Source of the DNA: Flavobacterium sp. Root420
GTDB lineage: Bacteria; Bacteroidota; Bacteroidia; Flavobacteriales; Flavobacteriaceae
Assembly (NCBI RefSeq): GCF_001427905.1
Contig: NZ_LMEF01000031.1
Coordinates: 1-64,000 of the forward strand
Direction of reading: 5' to 3'
Length of the DNA stretch: 64,000 bases
Shown piece by piece: positions 25,143 through 33,861 of the stretch. Below the pieces are notes generated by a model. The model had not been told where the DNA came from and ran no database searches. It was given only the letters and a program-made list of their open reading frames with translations. Within the stretch, counting starts at the first letter, position 1. Each line of letters opens with the position of its first letter. The translations under genes and the position numbers were made by a program.

Positions 25143-27572
25143 CTACGCTCTCTTTCTGAGCTTATTTTTGACAGCATTATAGTCAATAAAATATTTTACA
25201 CTGACTGAAAATATGTGTTTTAAAGCATCGTTGTTGAGTAATGCAGTTACATTGCCCTTAAATTCTTTATCGATAATACGCTCAAAATTAGAAGCACTAT
25301 TACGGTATAAAACCGAAACCTGACTTCCGGGGGCAAACCACCATGAATACGATAAATCGGCATTCCAGGAGTAAAAACTTGAATTTTTGTTTTCAGTATA
25401 TTCAGCATAAGGTGTTAAAGTCCCGTCTTGCTGTAATTCAAGAATATCTTTGTTTTCTGCATAAGACCAATATTGACGAAGTGCCAAATTCAAAGTCATC
25501 GCACTGTTTAAAGCATATTTTCCAGTAATGGTATTCGAATAGGTAATCACATTTCGATTGGCAAAAACAATAGTTTCCGGAGTGCTTTCGTTGTCATCAT
25601 CATCATAACCGTCGATATACCCTTTGTTGTTATTTTTTCTAAAATAGCTAAAAGTATAAACCATTAAAAGTTTATCGCTAAAGCGATATCTGGGCCCAAT
25701 ATCAAAACCGTAAGCCATTCTTCCAGGCTCATCAGCAATAGCAATTGACGGATTTAGATCTAAAGCAAATTTATGGTTGTAATTTGTAGAAATACTGCCC
25801 CAAGCTTCAACTCTTCTCGGAAGTATAACATAACGATTGTTTGCTCTTGGTTCATAATAATCATGGGAGACTAAAGGAAATACTGTGAATCCTCCGCCAT
25901 AATAATTATTTTTTACCGTGCTCAGGTTTACATTTGCCTCAATATTATTGTCTTGTATTTTTCCTGATTCTTTATTGAATTCAACATACATATTATAGTT
26001 TACCTTAAAGCTATTAAAAAGCTTTGTTGGGTTTAGAATTCTATAATTTGCATTTCCGTAGAAATTGTAATAATTGGTATAAAAGTTAATTCCGAGATCG
26101 TTGGGATCGTAACCTTTTGTAACAAAATCAGTACCTACACTATATCGGTATTTTCCAGTAGTTTCGGCAAAGCCAATTGTTGAGAAGACACCCGTTTTAT
26201 CTTCAGTTTCATTTATAATACTGTATTTTACATTTCCAGATAAATTATAGGTATTTGCTTTTGTATTTAAATCCCAGACTAGGCCCGAAACATTGGCGTC
26301 TCTGTAATGTGCATTTCTTGTAACGTTTGTATTTATAAAGGTTACGGAAGAATTTTTCCGAAAGCGCTGATCTATAACCAAAACATTATAATTGGTCAAA
26401 GGTTCCACAACTATTTTTCTTGTGTCTCCTGAAATGGTATCTTTTACAGTGGCAAAAGTTTTTTCAGTAACGGCATTTAAAACTCCAATTCCTAATCCGT
26501 TTTTTGTTCTTCCTGAAACTTTCAAAGCATTTATAAGATTGACATTCTGAACAGTTTCAATTACTTCTTCATTATCATTTAATTCGGGGTCTATAGAAGG
26601 TGCGCCCCCAATTCTTCTGGAGTAAAAGATATTTCCTTTATTGAACAAATCCGTTCCTTCTGTAAAAAAGGCTCTGTTTTCGTTGAATTGTTGCTCAAAC
26701 GGACTCAAATTCAAAATTTGATCATCGTATTTTGTTTGTCCAAAGTCAGGAACCAGAATCGCATCTAAAGTAAAGGCGTCTGTAATTCCGTATTTAATGT
26801 CCATACCACCTTTCATTGTGCCGTAGGTTTTCTGACCATCAGCAGCATTTAAATAATATGACGCATAGGGCATAAAAAATAATCGGGTAGGAGGTTTGAT
26901 GTTTTCAATTCCGGTTAATTCCCCATTTTGTTGTGTAAACGTTCCTATTTTGGTGTTAATTAGTGTCCAGGTATATTTTCTACGTTCTCTTTTTATTTCC
27001 CTGAAAAAATTAATTCCCCAGGTTTGCTTATTTTCTGCAGAGAATCGCAAAGCGGCGTACGGAATTTTAATTTCAACAATCCAGCCTTTATCCGTTATTT
27101 TTGCTTTGCTAATCCAGACAGCATCCCAGGAATAATCTTCTCCAATGACATCTGTCATGATACAATCGCCCTGGACATCTGCTGCAGAAACAAAAAACTC
27201 AAAATTTTGTTGTCCGTCATTAAACCCGTTGATGAAAACGCCAAAAATATCAGCAGTTCCAAAATTATCACGTTGTGAAATTTCTTTTAAAATTTTGTTC
27301 GGTTCGTTATCATACATCATGGCACCAATGTAAATAGCGTCATTATTGTATATAACCTTGATTTCTGTTTTTTGAGATTCGGGAATTGGTTTTCCGTTAT
27401 CGGGCTCAAACATGACAAAATCAGAAGCAATCGGAGCGTTTTCCCAAGCGGTCTCATCTAGTTTTCCATCGATAATAATGGACTGCGAGGTAGATTGTGC
27501 TTGTAGGGTTTTCTTTTGGCTGTAGCCGAAAGTTACACAGAGCAGAAAATAAAGGAAAACTACTTTTTTCAT
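25143..27572 (-). CDS. CBM9-like / DUF5916 outer-membrane protein
   Basis: Exported protein of 809 residues with a signal peptide (1-18, ending FGYS). Residues about 25-220 form a carbohydrate-binding family 9-like domain (IIIDGKLDETAWENA, DNDAIYIGAMMYD, GWIVEIKIPYAALRF, WGINFFREIKRE). The remainder alternates short hydrophobic strands and turns, typical of an outer-membrane beta-barrel (DUF5916). A role in binding polysaccharide at the surface is suggested by the first domain but not proven. There is no SusC/SusD pair next to it, so it is not part of a classic polysaccharide locus here. The C-terminus ends in a basic KNKLRKRA rather than an aromatic residue. Confidence 0.83.
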   Translation of the reverse strand: MKKVVFLYFLLCVTFGYSQKKTLQAQSTSQSIIIDGKLDETAWENAPIASDFVMFEPDNGKPIPESQKTEIKVIYNNDAIYIGAMMYDNEPNKILKEISQRDNFGTADIFGVFINGFNDGQQNFEFFVSAADVQGDCIMTDVIGEDYSWDAVWISKAKITDKGWIVEIKIPYAALRFSAENKQTWGINFFREIKRERRKYTWTLINTKIGTFTQQNGELTGIENIKPPTRLFFMPYASYYLNAADGQKTYGTMKGGMDIKYGITDAFTLDAILVPDFGQTKYDDQILNLSPFEQQFNENRAFFTEGTDLFNKGNIFYSRRIGGAPSIDPELNDNEEVIETVQNVNLINALKVSGRTKNGLGIGVLNAVTEKTFATVKDTISGDTRKIVVEPLTNYNVLVIDQRFRKNSSVTFINTNVTRNAHYRDANVSGLVWDLNTKANTYNLSGNVKYSIINETEDKTGVFSTIGFAETTGKYRYSVGTDFVTKGYDPNDLGINFYTNYYNFYGNANYRILNPTKLFNSFKVNYNMYVEFNKESGKIQDNNIEANVNLSTVKNNYYGGGFTVFPLVSHDYYEPRANNRYVILPRRVEAWGSISTNYNHKFALDLNPSIAIADEPGRMAYGFDIGPRYRFSDKLLMVYTFSYFRKNNNKGYIDGYDDDDNESTPETIVFANRNVITYSNTITGKYALNSAMTLNLALRQYWSYAENKDILELQQDGTLTPYAEYTENKNSSFYSWNADLSYSWWFAPGSQVSVLYRNSASNFERIIDKEFKGNVTALLNNDALKHIFSVSVKYFIDYNAVKNKLRKRA

Positions 27573-27859
27573 TTGGTATGATGAAGGATGCTTGAGATAA
27601 TATAGACATTCAATTCTGTTAAATGTTACACTTTAAAATCTAAAAATTACATCTTTTTACTATTGTAAGTATATCGCTACGTAATAAAAGTTAAAATAAT
27701 GTGTAAAAATAAGATTTTTACGTCAGTATGCCAATTTTTTGTTTTTGATCTGTTAAATTTTAAACAAAACGTGCCTGATTTACAGCGATTTATTTTGTGC
27801 CGCATATTTTTTTTATACTTTTGTCAAACCCAAATTTGTTATTAACCTAAAGAAATTCA
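27573..27859. other. Divergent spacer
   Basis: This 287-base, very AT-rich region separates two divergent genes. Apart from the promoter box at 27816-27823 I see no gene, no tRNA and no clear hairpin. Confidence 0.6.
27794..27823 (+). promoter_or_regulatory. Promoter of the YkuD_2 L,D-transpeptidase gene
   Basis: TTTG (27794-27797) and TACTTTTG (27816-27823) are separated by 18 bases, fitting the -33/-7 pattern. The ATG follows 36 bases later. Confidence 0.6.
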
Positions 27860-28582
27860 ATGATTTACAAAATTTATCCACTGCTGGTGTTTTTCTTATT
27901 ATCTTTTGGTAAAGATTCAAAAAGCACCCCCGAAATTAAAAAAGAAGCAACTAAAAGTATTGCTAAAGTTGAGAAGCTTACAGTTGAAGCTAAAATTGAA
28001 GGTGTATATTATGCCTTGAATCCAAACAATTATCAGTTGCCTGAACTTAGAACTTTTTCTGAAGCCTTAAAGGGATTTTATTTATTAAAGGAAAGAGGAG
28101 TTATTCAAAAAGATATCTTAACATTAATTGATTTCAGTTTGTCATCCAATACCAAACGTCTTTGGGTAATTGATTTGGCAACAAATACTGTTTTGTTTCA
28201 ATCTTTAGTGGCTCACGGAAGAAATACTGGTGAAGAATATGCATCTGTTTTTTCAAACAATAATTCATCTAATAAAAGCAGTCTTGGTTTTTATGCTACA
28301 GGCGAAATTTATCAGGGAAAACACGGAGTTTCTCTTCGTTTAGATGGTTTAGAAAATGGCGTGAATGATAACGCTCGTGAAAGAGGTGTTGTAATGCATG
28401 CTGCCGACTATGTTTCAGAGTCTTTTATCAGGAATAATAAAAGATTAGGCAGAAGCCAGGGCTGTCCTGCAATTCCGTTTGAATTAAGAGACAAAATAAT
28501 TGAAACTATAAAAAACAAATCGTGTTTGTATATCTACCATCCGTCAAGAAGTTTTGCGATGGAAGAAAGACTAATTTCTTAA
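27860..28582 (+). CDS. Murein L,D-transpeptidase catalytic-domain protein (YkuD_2 type)
   Basis: Probable envelope protein that forms or cuts peptidoglycan cross-links, or tethers proteins to the wall. It has an N-terminal hydrophobic stretch (residues 1-17) acting as signal or anchor, a linker, and the YkuD_2 domain from about residue 90. The domain has AHGRNTGEEYA, then His180 in VVMHAADY and the catalytic Cys202 in RSQGCPAIP. Length 240 is normal. It converges on a second L,D-transpeptidase gene of a different family and the two overlap by 12 bases at their 3' ends. Confidence 0.88.
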   Translation: MIYKIYPLLVFFLLSFGKDSKSTPEIKKEATKSIAKVEKLTVEAKIEGVYYALNPNNYQLPELRTFSEALKGFYLLKERGVIQKDILTLIDFSLSSNTKRLWVIDLATNTVLFQSLVAHGRNTGEEYASVFSNNNSSNKSSLGFYATGEIYQGKHGVSLRLDGLENGVNDNARERGVVMHAADYVSESFIRNNKRLGRSQGCPAIPFELRDKIIETIKNKSCLYIYHPSRSFAMEERLIS

Positions 28583-30172
28583 TTTAGCATACAAATCCGA
28601 ATCTAAATTATAAATATCAGCTCTGAAAATGAGCTGATTTTTTTTGCTCCAGGCTGTCCAGTACCACTGATACAAAGCATATTTTTTTCTTATGCGAATG
28701 TTGGTTGTGGTTTTGGTTTCAATAATTGAATCGATTTTTTCCTTAGGCCAATTTGTCGAAATACTATCATTTAAAATATGTTCAGCAAGTTCTAGCGGAT
28801 TTTCAATACGAACGCATCCGGAACTCAGTGAACGGTTATTTCTTCCAAAATAATTACGATGATTGGTATCGTGCAAATAAACGCTATGATGATTCGGGAA
28901 TAAGATTTTCATCAGTCCTAACGAATTATTATAACCCGGACTTTGTACATATTTATAATTGCCTGGTTTGTTTTCGTTCCAGTTATTTGGGTCAACTTCA
29001 TTGCCTGTAGTATCATAAATCGTTATATTTTTATTCTTTAAATAATTACGATTACGTTTCATCGCAGGAACTACATCTTCTTTTAAAATGGTCGGAGGAA
29101 CTGTCCAGGTTGGATTAAAAACAACTGTTTTTAGTACCGATGTAATAATTGGTGTTTTTCTTTTACTTGTTCCAACGACAATGTTACGGACTAAAGTAGT
29201 GTCTTGACTTTCAACAACATTTAAGCTGTAATTTGGAATATTGATGATGAAATAATTTTCGGCGAAGTCATTGTTGTACCAACGCCAACGCTCTAAATTG
29301 GCAATAATTTGTTGTTTTCTTTTTTCTTTAGAATAATTTAGGGCGCTTATTGTTCCTCGTCCAATTACTCCGTCAGGCGCCAAACCATGTCTCTCCTGAA
29401 ACCTTTTTACCGCTTCAAATGTCTTTTGATTGTATGTAGTACTTAAACTATCTTTTCCGGACATATCGCCCCAAAACAAAAGCCTTTTTTTGATAGTAAC
29501 TAAAGCTTTATTGCTTTCATTTAAAGATATTTTCTTTGTCAGAGAGTCAACAGTAATTATTCCGATATCGTCTTTCGGAAATGTATCAATAATTTCAAGT
29601 GCCTTTAAAAGCTGTTTGTAAGTATCTGATTTTGGCTGAATATTGTCAACAATGCTATCTAATTTGTTTTTATTAAATGCTTTTATCAGAACACTGTTGA
29701 CATCCAATTTTTTTTCTTGAAGATCCCAGTCCGCGTATAGTTTTTTAGGATCTAGTTTGCCTTTGTGCAAATGATTCAGATACAATTCGAAGTTATACGT
29801 TAGCAAAATGTCATAAGTTGCTAATTCTTTGTCGTTTAGCATACTGATTCGTTTTTCGTATTTTTCAAGCGTTACAGATTTGTAATCGGCTGGATTTAAG
29901 CCTAATGCTTTACAATTTTTTAATTGGGACAAAACATAAGTTCTCTTTTTGAGATTTCCCCAAACAGTTTGATTGTTTGAAGAAGTGTAGAATTCGCCGA
30001 GAGTTTTGCTTTTAAAAGTATTTATTAAAGCGGTATCGATAGAAACTTTTCTTTCGTCGGTAAGTATGATTGCTGGGGGTGGAGTTGTTGTTTTTGCAGG
30101 AATAACTTTTGGAGTCTCCTTTTTGCAACTAATAAAAATACATGCGATTATAAGAAAGTAAAGTTTTCTCAT
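28571..30172 (-). CDS. L,D-transpeptidase, YcbB/LdtD type, lipoprotein
   Basis: Peptidoglycan 3-3 cross-linking enzyme of the YcbB class. The lipobox FISCKK gives Cys16 as the lipidation site, so it is membrane-anchored in the periplasm. Domains in order are an N-terminal scaffold (about 50-230), a peptidoglycan-binding repeat (248-280, AVKRFQERHGLAPDGVIG), then the YkuD domain with His434 in YLHDTNHRNYFG and catalytic Cys453 in SLSSGCVRIENP. Length 533 is typical. It is immediately downstream (one base) of a decayed GNAT gene on the same strand and shares its last 12 bases with the opposing gene. Confidence 0.9.
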   Translation of the reverse strand: MRKLYFLIIACIFISCKKETPKVIPAKTTTPPPAIILTDERKVSIDTALINTFKSKTLGEFYTSSNNQTVWGNLKKRTYVLSQLKNCKALGLNPADYKSVTLEKYEKRISMLNDKELATYDILLTYNFELYLNHLHKGKLDPKKLYADWDLQEKKLDVNSVLIKAFNKNKLDSIVDNIQPKSDTYKQLLKALEIIDTFPKDDIGIITVDSLTKKISLNESNKALVTIKKRLLFWGDMSGKDSLSTTYNQKTFEAVKRFQERHGLAPDGVIGRGTISALNYSKEKRKQQIIANLERWRWYNNDFAENYFIINIPNYSLNVVESQDTTLVRNIVVGTSKRKTPIITSVLKTVVFNPTWTVPPTILKEDVVPAMKRNRNYLKNKNITIYDTTGNEVDPNNWNENKPGNYKYVQSPGYNNSLGLMKILFPNHHSVYLHDTNHRNYFGRNNRSLSSGCVRIENPLELAEHILNDSISTNWPKEKIDSIIETKTTTNIRIRKKYALYQWYWTAWSKKNQLIFRADIYNLDSDLYAKLRN

Positions 30173-30173
30173 T

Positions 30174-30608
30174 TTATAATTTTTTATACATCAAATAGTG
30201 TTCGCCAACATCTTTAATCTCAAATGGTTTATCCAGGGGGTGGTATTCCATTTTTTATAAAAGCCTACAGCGGCGGTTCTGGCGTTGAACCAAATCAAAT
30301 CGACTTTGTTTGCATTGCAGTAGGTTTCACAATGTTACTAAAGCCTCCCCAAATCCTTTTTTCTGATGCGTTTCTAAAACGGCCATCCCGCGAATTTGTG
30401 CTTAATTCTGTTCGGCAAATATAGTATTGATTTTTCCGAATAACGAAATAATTCCTATTAAATTTTCATTATCAAAAAGATCAAAATGATGTGTTGTTTC
30501 TAAGTCATCTCCCTCGAAGATACAACTTTCTATAGGTTTTCCTTTTCTGAGAACAGATTGACGAACGATATAAGTTTCTTTTGATGGTATTTCTTTAATT
30601 TGAATCAT
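30174..30608 (-). pseudogene. GNAT N-acetyltransferase pseudogene
   Basis: The first 68 codons (30608-30405) encode an intact start, MIQIKEIPSKETYIVRQ through KINTIFAEQN. An in-frame TAA (30402-30404) follows. The same frame then continues with the acetyl-CoA-binding motif RGMAVLETHQKKGFGEAL. A shift of frame is needed for HCETYCNANK, another for WFNARTAAVGFYKK, and a return for YHPLDKPFEIKDVGEHYLMY, ending at a TAA at 30174-30176. One stop and about three frameshifts show a dead gene rather than a single sequencing error. The order of motifs fits a normal GNAT of about 145 residues. Confidence 0.85.
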
Positions 30609-30724
30609 AATTTATGAAAAATAATTGGCTCTTTAACTTTTTAGTTTTAAATAGGTTATAAGAAATTGTTGCTTTTAATTCATTTTTTTTGAAAAAAAGC
30701 TTGTTTTGAACTGAACTTATTTTT

Positions 30725-30732
30725 TATATTTG
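30725..30732 (+). promoter_or_regulatory. -7 promoter box of the first tRNA-Gly
   Basis: TATATTTG matches TAnnTTTG, 10 bases before the tRNA. A TTG at 30701-30703, 21 bases upstream, can serve as the -33 element. Confidence 0.65.
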
Positions 30733-30742
30733 CACCAGTAAT

Positions 30743-30815
<73 letters not shown>

Positions 30816-30819
30816 CTAA

Positions 30820-30848
30820 AAACCGAAACTTAATTGTTTCGGTTTTTT
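30820..30848 (+). terminator. Terminator after the first tRNA-Gly
   Basis: AAACCGAAAC (30820-30829) pairs with GTTTCGGTTT (30836-30845) and is followed by T residues. The second tRNA therefore probably has its own promoter. Confidence 0.8.
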
Positions 30849-30900
30849 TATCAAAATTAAATAATTATTGATTTTTATTTTTTTAAATGATTTAATTATT

Positions 30901-30908
30901 TATATTTG
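30901..30908 (+). promoter_or_regulatory. -7 promoter box of the second tRNA-Gly
   Basis: TATATTTG, 12 bases before the second tRNA copy. It matches the box in front of the first copy, but I see no well-spaced -33 element. Confidence 0.55.
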
Positions 30909-30920
30909 CACCCTGTTAAT

Positions 30921-30993
<73 letters not shown>

Positions 30994-30997
30994 CTTC

Positions 30998-31030
30998 AAA
31001 ATCCTCAAACAATTTGTTTGGGGATTTTTT
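30998..31030 (+). terminator. Terminator after the second tRNA-Gly
   Basis: AAAATCCTCAAAC (30998-31010) pairs with GTTTGGGGATTTT (31016-31028) with one G-U pair, followed by T residues. Confidence 0.8.
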
Positions 31031-31050
31031 GCTTTTTAGGACCTTATTAA

Positions 31051-31505
31051 ACCATATAAGTACTATAAGAAAGGATCAACACGAAAACCTGTGGATCTGT
31101 AAAAAAAATTATCGCAAAGCACGCAAAGTTTTTTTTCTGCTGTGTTTGCAGGATCTTTATTAAGTTCGCAAAGCTATACATTGCGTCCCTTGCGTAACCC
31201 TTTTGCGTCCCTTGCGGTTAAACAAACCAAAACGTGGGAGAGAGTAAAAAAAATTACCGCAGTAAGCACTAAGTTTTATTCTTAACTTTATAAAAAGGTA
31301 TCCCGAAGCCTCGGGACGCAAGGCTTTATATTGATCTCGCTTTGCGAACTCTGTGTTTTCTGCGGCATTCACAAATAAAAATCTTTGTGTTCTCTGTGGT
31401 AAAAAATAATTAGGGAATATATTCTTTTATGTTTTTCCACAACATTTAGCGTTGATCCGTTTTTACGCAGGCCTTATTTAAATGAGCTTATGTCACTTAT
31501 ATGGT
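31051..31505. repeat. Composite repeat element bounded by ACCATATAAGT ends
   Basis: The left end ACCATATAAGTACTATAAG (31051-31069) and right end CTTATGTCACTTATATGGT (31487-31505) are inverted copies of the arms at 23338-23414. The inside holds several nested fragments: CGCAAAG/CTTTGCG units, two CCCTTGCG copies near 31187 and 31212, the palindrome TCCCGAAGCCTCGGGA, and a CTTTGTGTTCTCTGTGG piece resembling the GxxExxY cassette arm. No credible gene is present; the short open frame on the minus strand is made of repeat sequence. This fills the spacer between the second tRNA-Gly and pepE. Confidence 0.7.
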
Positions 31506-31511
31506 GAAAAA

Positions 31512-32219
31512 TTATTTTAAGTCGCTCAAATCACTTTCTGTTTCCAGTTCTGTCGGAATTTCGTTTTGTTTGAACAAACGAGCGGTCAGACTTCCTTTCA
31601 AAGTGATTTTATTGCCTTTTACTTCAAGCCAGCTTCCTTCTCTTAAGCCTAAAACCGGGATTGCATTAAAAGCATGAAACTCCTTAATTCTGGTTTCGCG
31701 CGTTTCACCCATATGTTTCGATTGTAAGTCGGGATCTAAATAATGTGGGTTTAAATTGAAGGGAATTAATCCTAACGTTTGAAAACTTGGAGGATAAACA
31801 ATTGGCATATCGTTGGTTGTCTGCATGGATAAACCGCAAATATTGCTTCCTGCACTGGTTCCTAAGTAGGGTGTCCCATTTTTTACAGTTTCAGAAAGAA
31901 GCTGTATAATATTTTTTTGATACAATTGCGTAACCAATAAAAACGTATTTCCTCCACCGGTAAATATCCCTTCTGCAGTTTTTATTGCTTCCGCAGGATT
32001 TTCGAACTCATGAATTCCTTTTACAGAAATGTTAATAGTTGCAAATGCCTGCGCTACTTTTTCAGTGTAATCGTTATGTGAAATTCCGCCAGGGCGGGCA
32101 AATGGAATAAATAAAATGCTTTTGCAATTTTTAAAATGTACTTGTAAGGTAGGTAATAAATACTCTAAATAACTGCCTTCGTGCAGCGTAGAAGTGCTGG
32201 CAATAATGATGCTTTTCAT
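31512..32219 (-). CDS. pepE: Dipeptidase PepE (peptidase S51, alpha-aspartyl dipeptidase)
   Basis: Cytoplasmic serine peptidase that hydrolyses dipeptides with N-terminal aspartate. The 235-residue protein has the nucleophile elbow GTSAGSN with Ser122, the acid in TNDMPIV (Asp137) and His159 in LNPHYLDPD, matching the spacing of the Salmonella enzyme. FTGGGNTFLL and the C-terminal LGLREGSWLEV are also family features. Monocistronic. Its 3' end abuts the composite repeat by six bases. Confidence 0.93.
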   Translation of the reverse strand: MKSIIIASTSTLHEGSYLEYLLPTLQVHFKNCKSILFIPFARPGGISHNDYTEKVAQAFATINISVKGIHEFENPAEAIKTAEGIFTGGGNTFLLVTQLYQKNIIQLLSETVKNGTPYLGTSAGSNICGLSMQTTNDMPIVYPPSFQTLGLIPFNLNPHYLDPDLQSKHMGETRETRIKEFHAFNAIPVLGLREGSWLEVKGNKITLKGSLTARLFKQNEIPTELETESDLSDLK

Positions 32220-32381
32220 AAATTATGTACTCAGATTGTTTAGGTTAAAGGTATTAAAAACTCTTTTTTTACAAGAGAAAACAAGAGTTTAATTAACATA
32301 TTTTTACCAAGCCGTTAATACTAATTTTGGAACACATTAAGATATTTTTACACTTTTAACGGTAATTTTAATTTTTTTATT

Positions 32382-33149
32382 TTGATCAACAGAGTTTTAT
32401 GCGTTTTGGTTATTATTTTGAGTCAGACTGCGTGGTCTCAAAATCAGGATCGTGCTATTGTAAACGGCAAAATCGTTTCGAATACAAATGATTTGGAAGG
32501 TGTTTATGTAGTAAACGCACAAACTGAAGTTATGGTGACGACAGACGCCGAAGGCGCTTTTTCTATCATGGCTAAACCCGGAGATACGCTTGTTTTTTCT
32601 TCTATTCAATTTAAAGAAAATCGGGTTTTGTTGACCAGTGAAAACTTTACGGATCTTAATTTTACTATAAAGCTAAGTCTGGTAATGCATCAATTGCAGG
32701 AAGTGATTGTAAAACGATACGATAATATAAATGCTAGGGCAATGGGAATTGTTCCGGGAAATCAAAAAACATATACAGAAAGTGAGAGAAAATTACGTAC
32801 TGCTACCGCGTTAGACGCGACTGCAAGTGCAAGTGGAATGGCAGGTGGTTCGATTTCTGCAGATCCTTTTTTGAATTTTTTATCAGGCAGGACAAAAATG
32901 CTTAAAAAAGAACTGATAGTTGAAAAAAAGGAATTTTTCATGAAGCTTTTAGAAAATATGTTTAGTCTCGATCATTTTGTTAACAGATTGAAAATTCCGA
33001 CTGAGTATGTGAAAGGCTTCGAGTATTATGCTGTAGAAAATGATAAGTTTACAGTTATTTTAAATTCTAAAAATAAAACTTCGACAGAATTTTTATTAGC
33101 TGAATTGGCTGTTAAATACAAAGAAATATTAGCTGTTGAAAACAAATAA
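32382..33149 (+). CDS. Secreted CarboxypepD_reg-like protein, paralogue 1
   Basis: Exported protein of 255 residues with a signal peptide (1-19, TAWSQ) and an N-terminal beta-sandwich resembling the carboxypeptidase regulatory-like domain (INGKIVSNTNDLEGVYV-type start, TTDAEGAFSIMAKPGDTLVFSS). The C-terminal half is unique to the group: IVPGNQKTYTESERKL, SGRTKMLKKELIVEKKE, and a helical end. The start codon is TTG. There is no TonB plug or barrel, so it is not a receptor. It heads a run of three paralogues and overlaps the next gene by 14 bases. Function unknown; conserved linkage with a DUF6702 gene and an M1 peptidase suggests an envelope role. Confidence 0.75.
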   Translation: MINRVLCVLVIILSQTAWSQNQDRAIVNGKIVSNTNDLEGVYVVNAQTEVMVTTDAEGAFSIMAKPGDTLVFSSIQFKENRVLLTSENFTDLNFTIKLSLVMHQLQEVIVKRYDNINARAMGIVPGNQKTYTESERKLRTATALDATASASGMAGGSISADPFLNFLSGRTKMLKKELIVEKKEFFMKLLENMFSLDHFVNRLKIPTEYVKGFEYYAVENDKFTVILNSKNKTSTEFLLAELAVKYKEILAVENK

Positions 33150-33861
33150 TACCTTATTGATTTTATTTTTAGTACTTGCTCAAATTTCATTTGGTCAAAC
33201 TTCTGGCACCAAAGAAATTCTGGGGCAGGTATTTGAACAATCATCTTTCGTTGAAGGGGTGAATGTCATCAATAATAATACTCAAATTACTGCTGTTACG
33301 GATGAAAATGGAATGTTTTCGATTACAGCGAAAGAAGGAGATGTTTTAATTTTTTCTTCTGTTAATCTGGAGCCCTTAAAACATAGAATCTCAGCAGAAG
33401 ATTTGAATTCTACTTCGATTCAGATCAAAATGACCGCAAAACAAATCGAGCTGAAAGAGGTTGTTGTAAACGACAATGCAGGTATTAATGCTGAAAATCT
33501 TGGGATTGTTCCGCATGGACAAAAGACCTATACTCCGGCTGAAAGAAAACTTTATACGGCCAAATCAACTTCGGTAGACAAGTTGATAAATGCAATGTCA
33601 GGTCGTACTTCAATGCTGAAAAAAGAGATAAAAGTAGAGAAAAAGGAGATGCTTTTCAGGAAGTTGGAATATCTTTTTGATGAGAATTACTATACAGAAA
33701 GATTAAAGATTTCGTTAGAAGATATTAAAGGATTTCAATTATATTGTGTAGAGGATTCTGAATTTGCCGTATCTTTGAATAGTAAAAACAAAACAATGAG
33801 TATGTTTTTAATCACTGAATTAGCCAGAAAATATCTTAAAATCCTCGAAAATGAAAAGTAG
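33136..33861 (+). CDS. Secreted CarboxypepD_reg-like protein, paralogue 2
   Basis: A 241-residue paralogue of the previous gene product with the same plan: signal peptide (ending ISFGQ), a regulatory-like beta domain (TDENGMFSITAKEGDVLIFSS), then IVPHGQKTYTPAERKL and SGRTSMLKKEIKVEKKE. The start is TTG inside the end of paralogue 1 (14-base overlap), and the gene overlaps paralogue 3 by 11 bases. The region between the beta domain and the SGRT motif lacks the Ala/Gly/Ser-rich insertion of paralogue 1 (about residues 140-158 there). Function unknown. Confidence 0.75.
   Translation: MKTNNTLLILFLVLAQISFGQTSGTKEILGQVFEQSSFVEGVNVINNNTQITAVTDENGMFSITAKEGDVLIFSSVNLEPLKHRISAEDLNSTSIQIKMTAKQIELKEVVVNDNAGINAENLGIVPHGQKTYTPAERKLYTAKSTSVDKLINAMSGRTSMLKKEIKVEKKEMLFRKLEYLFDENYYTERLKISLEDIKGFQLYCVEDSEFAVSLNSKNKTMSMFLITELARKYLKILENEK

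Noticed and set aside
25143..27572. DUF5916/CBM9 gene as part of a polysaccharide utilisation locus
   Set aside because: No SusC/SusD-like pair, glycoside hydrolase or hybrid sensor is near it.
31160..31372. 70-codon open frame on the minus strand between the tRNA genes and pepE
   Set aside because: It lies wholly in the composite repeat and its residues follow from repeated CGCAAAG-type units; no family resemblance.
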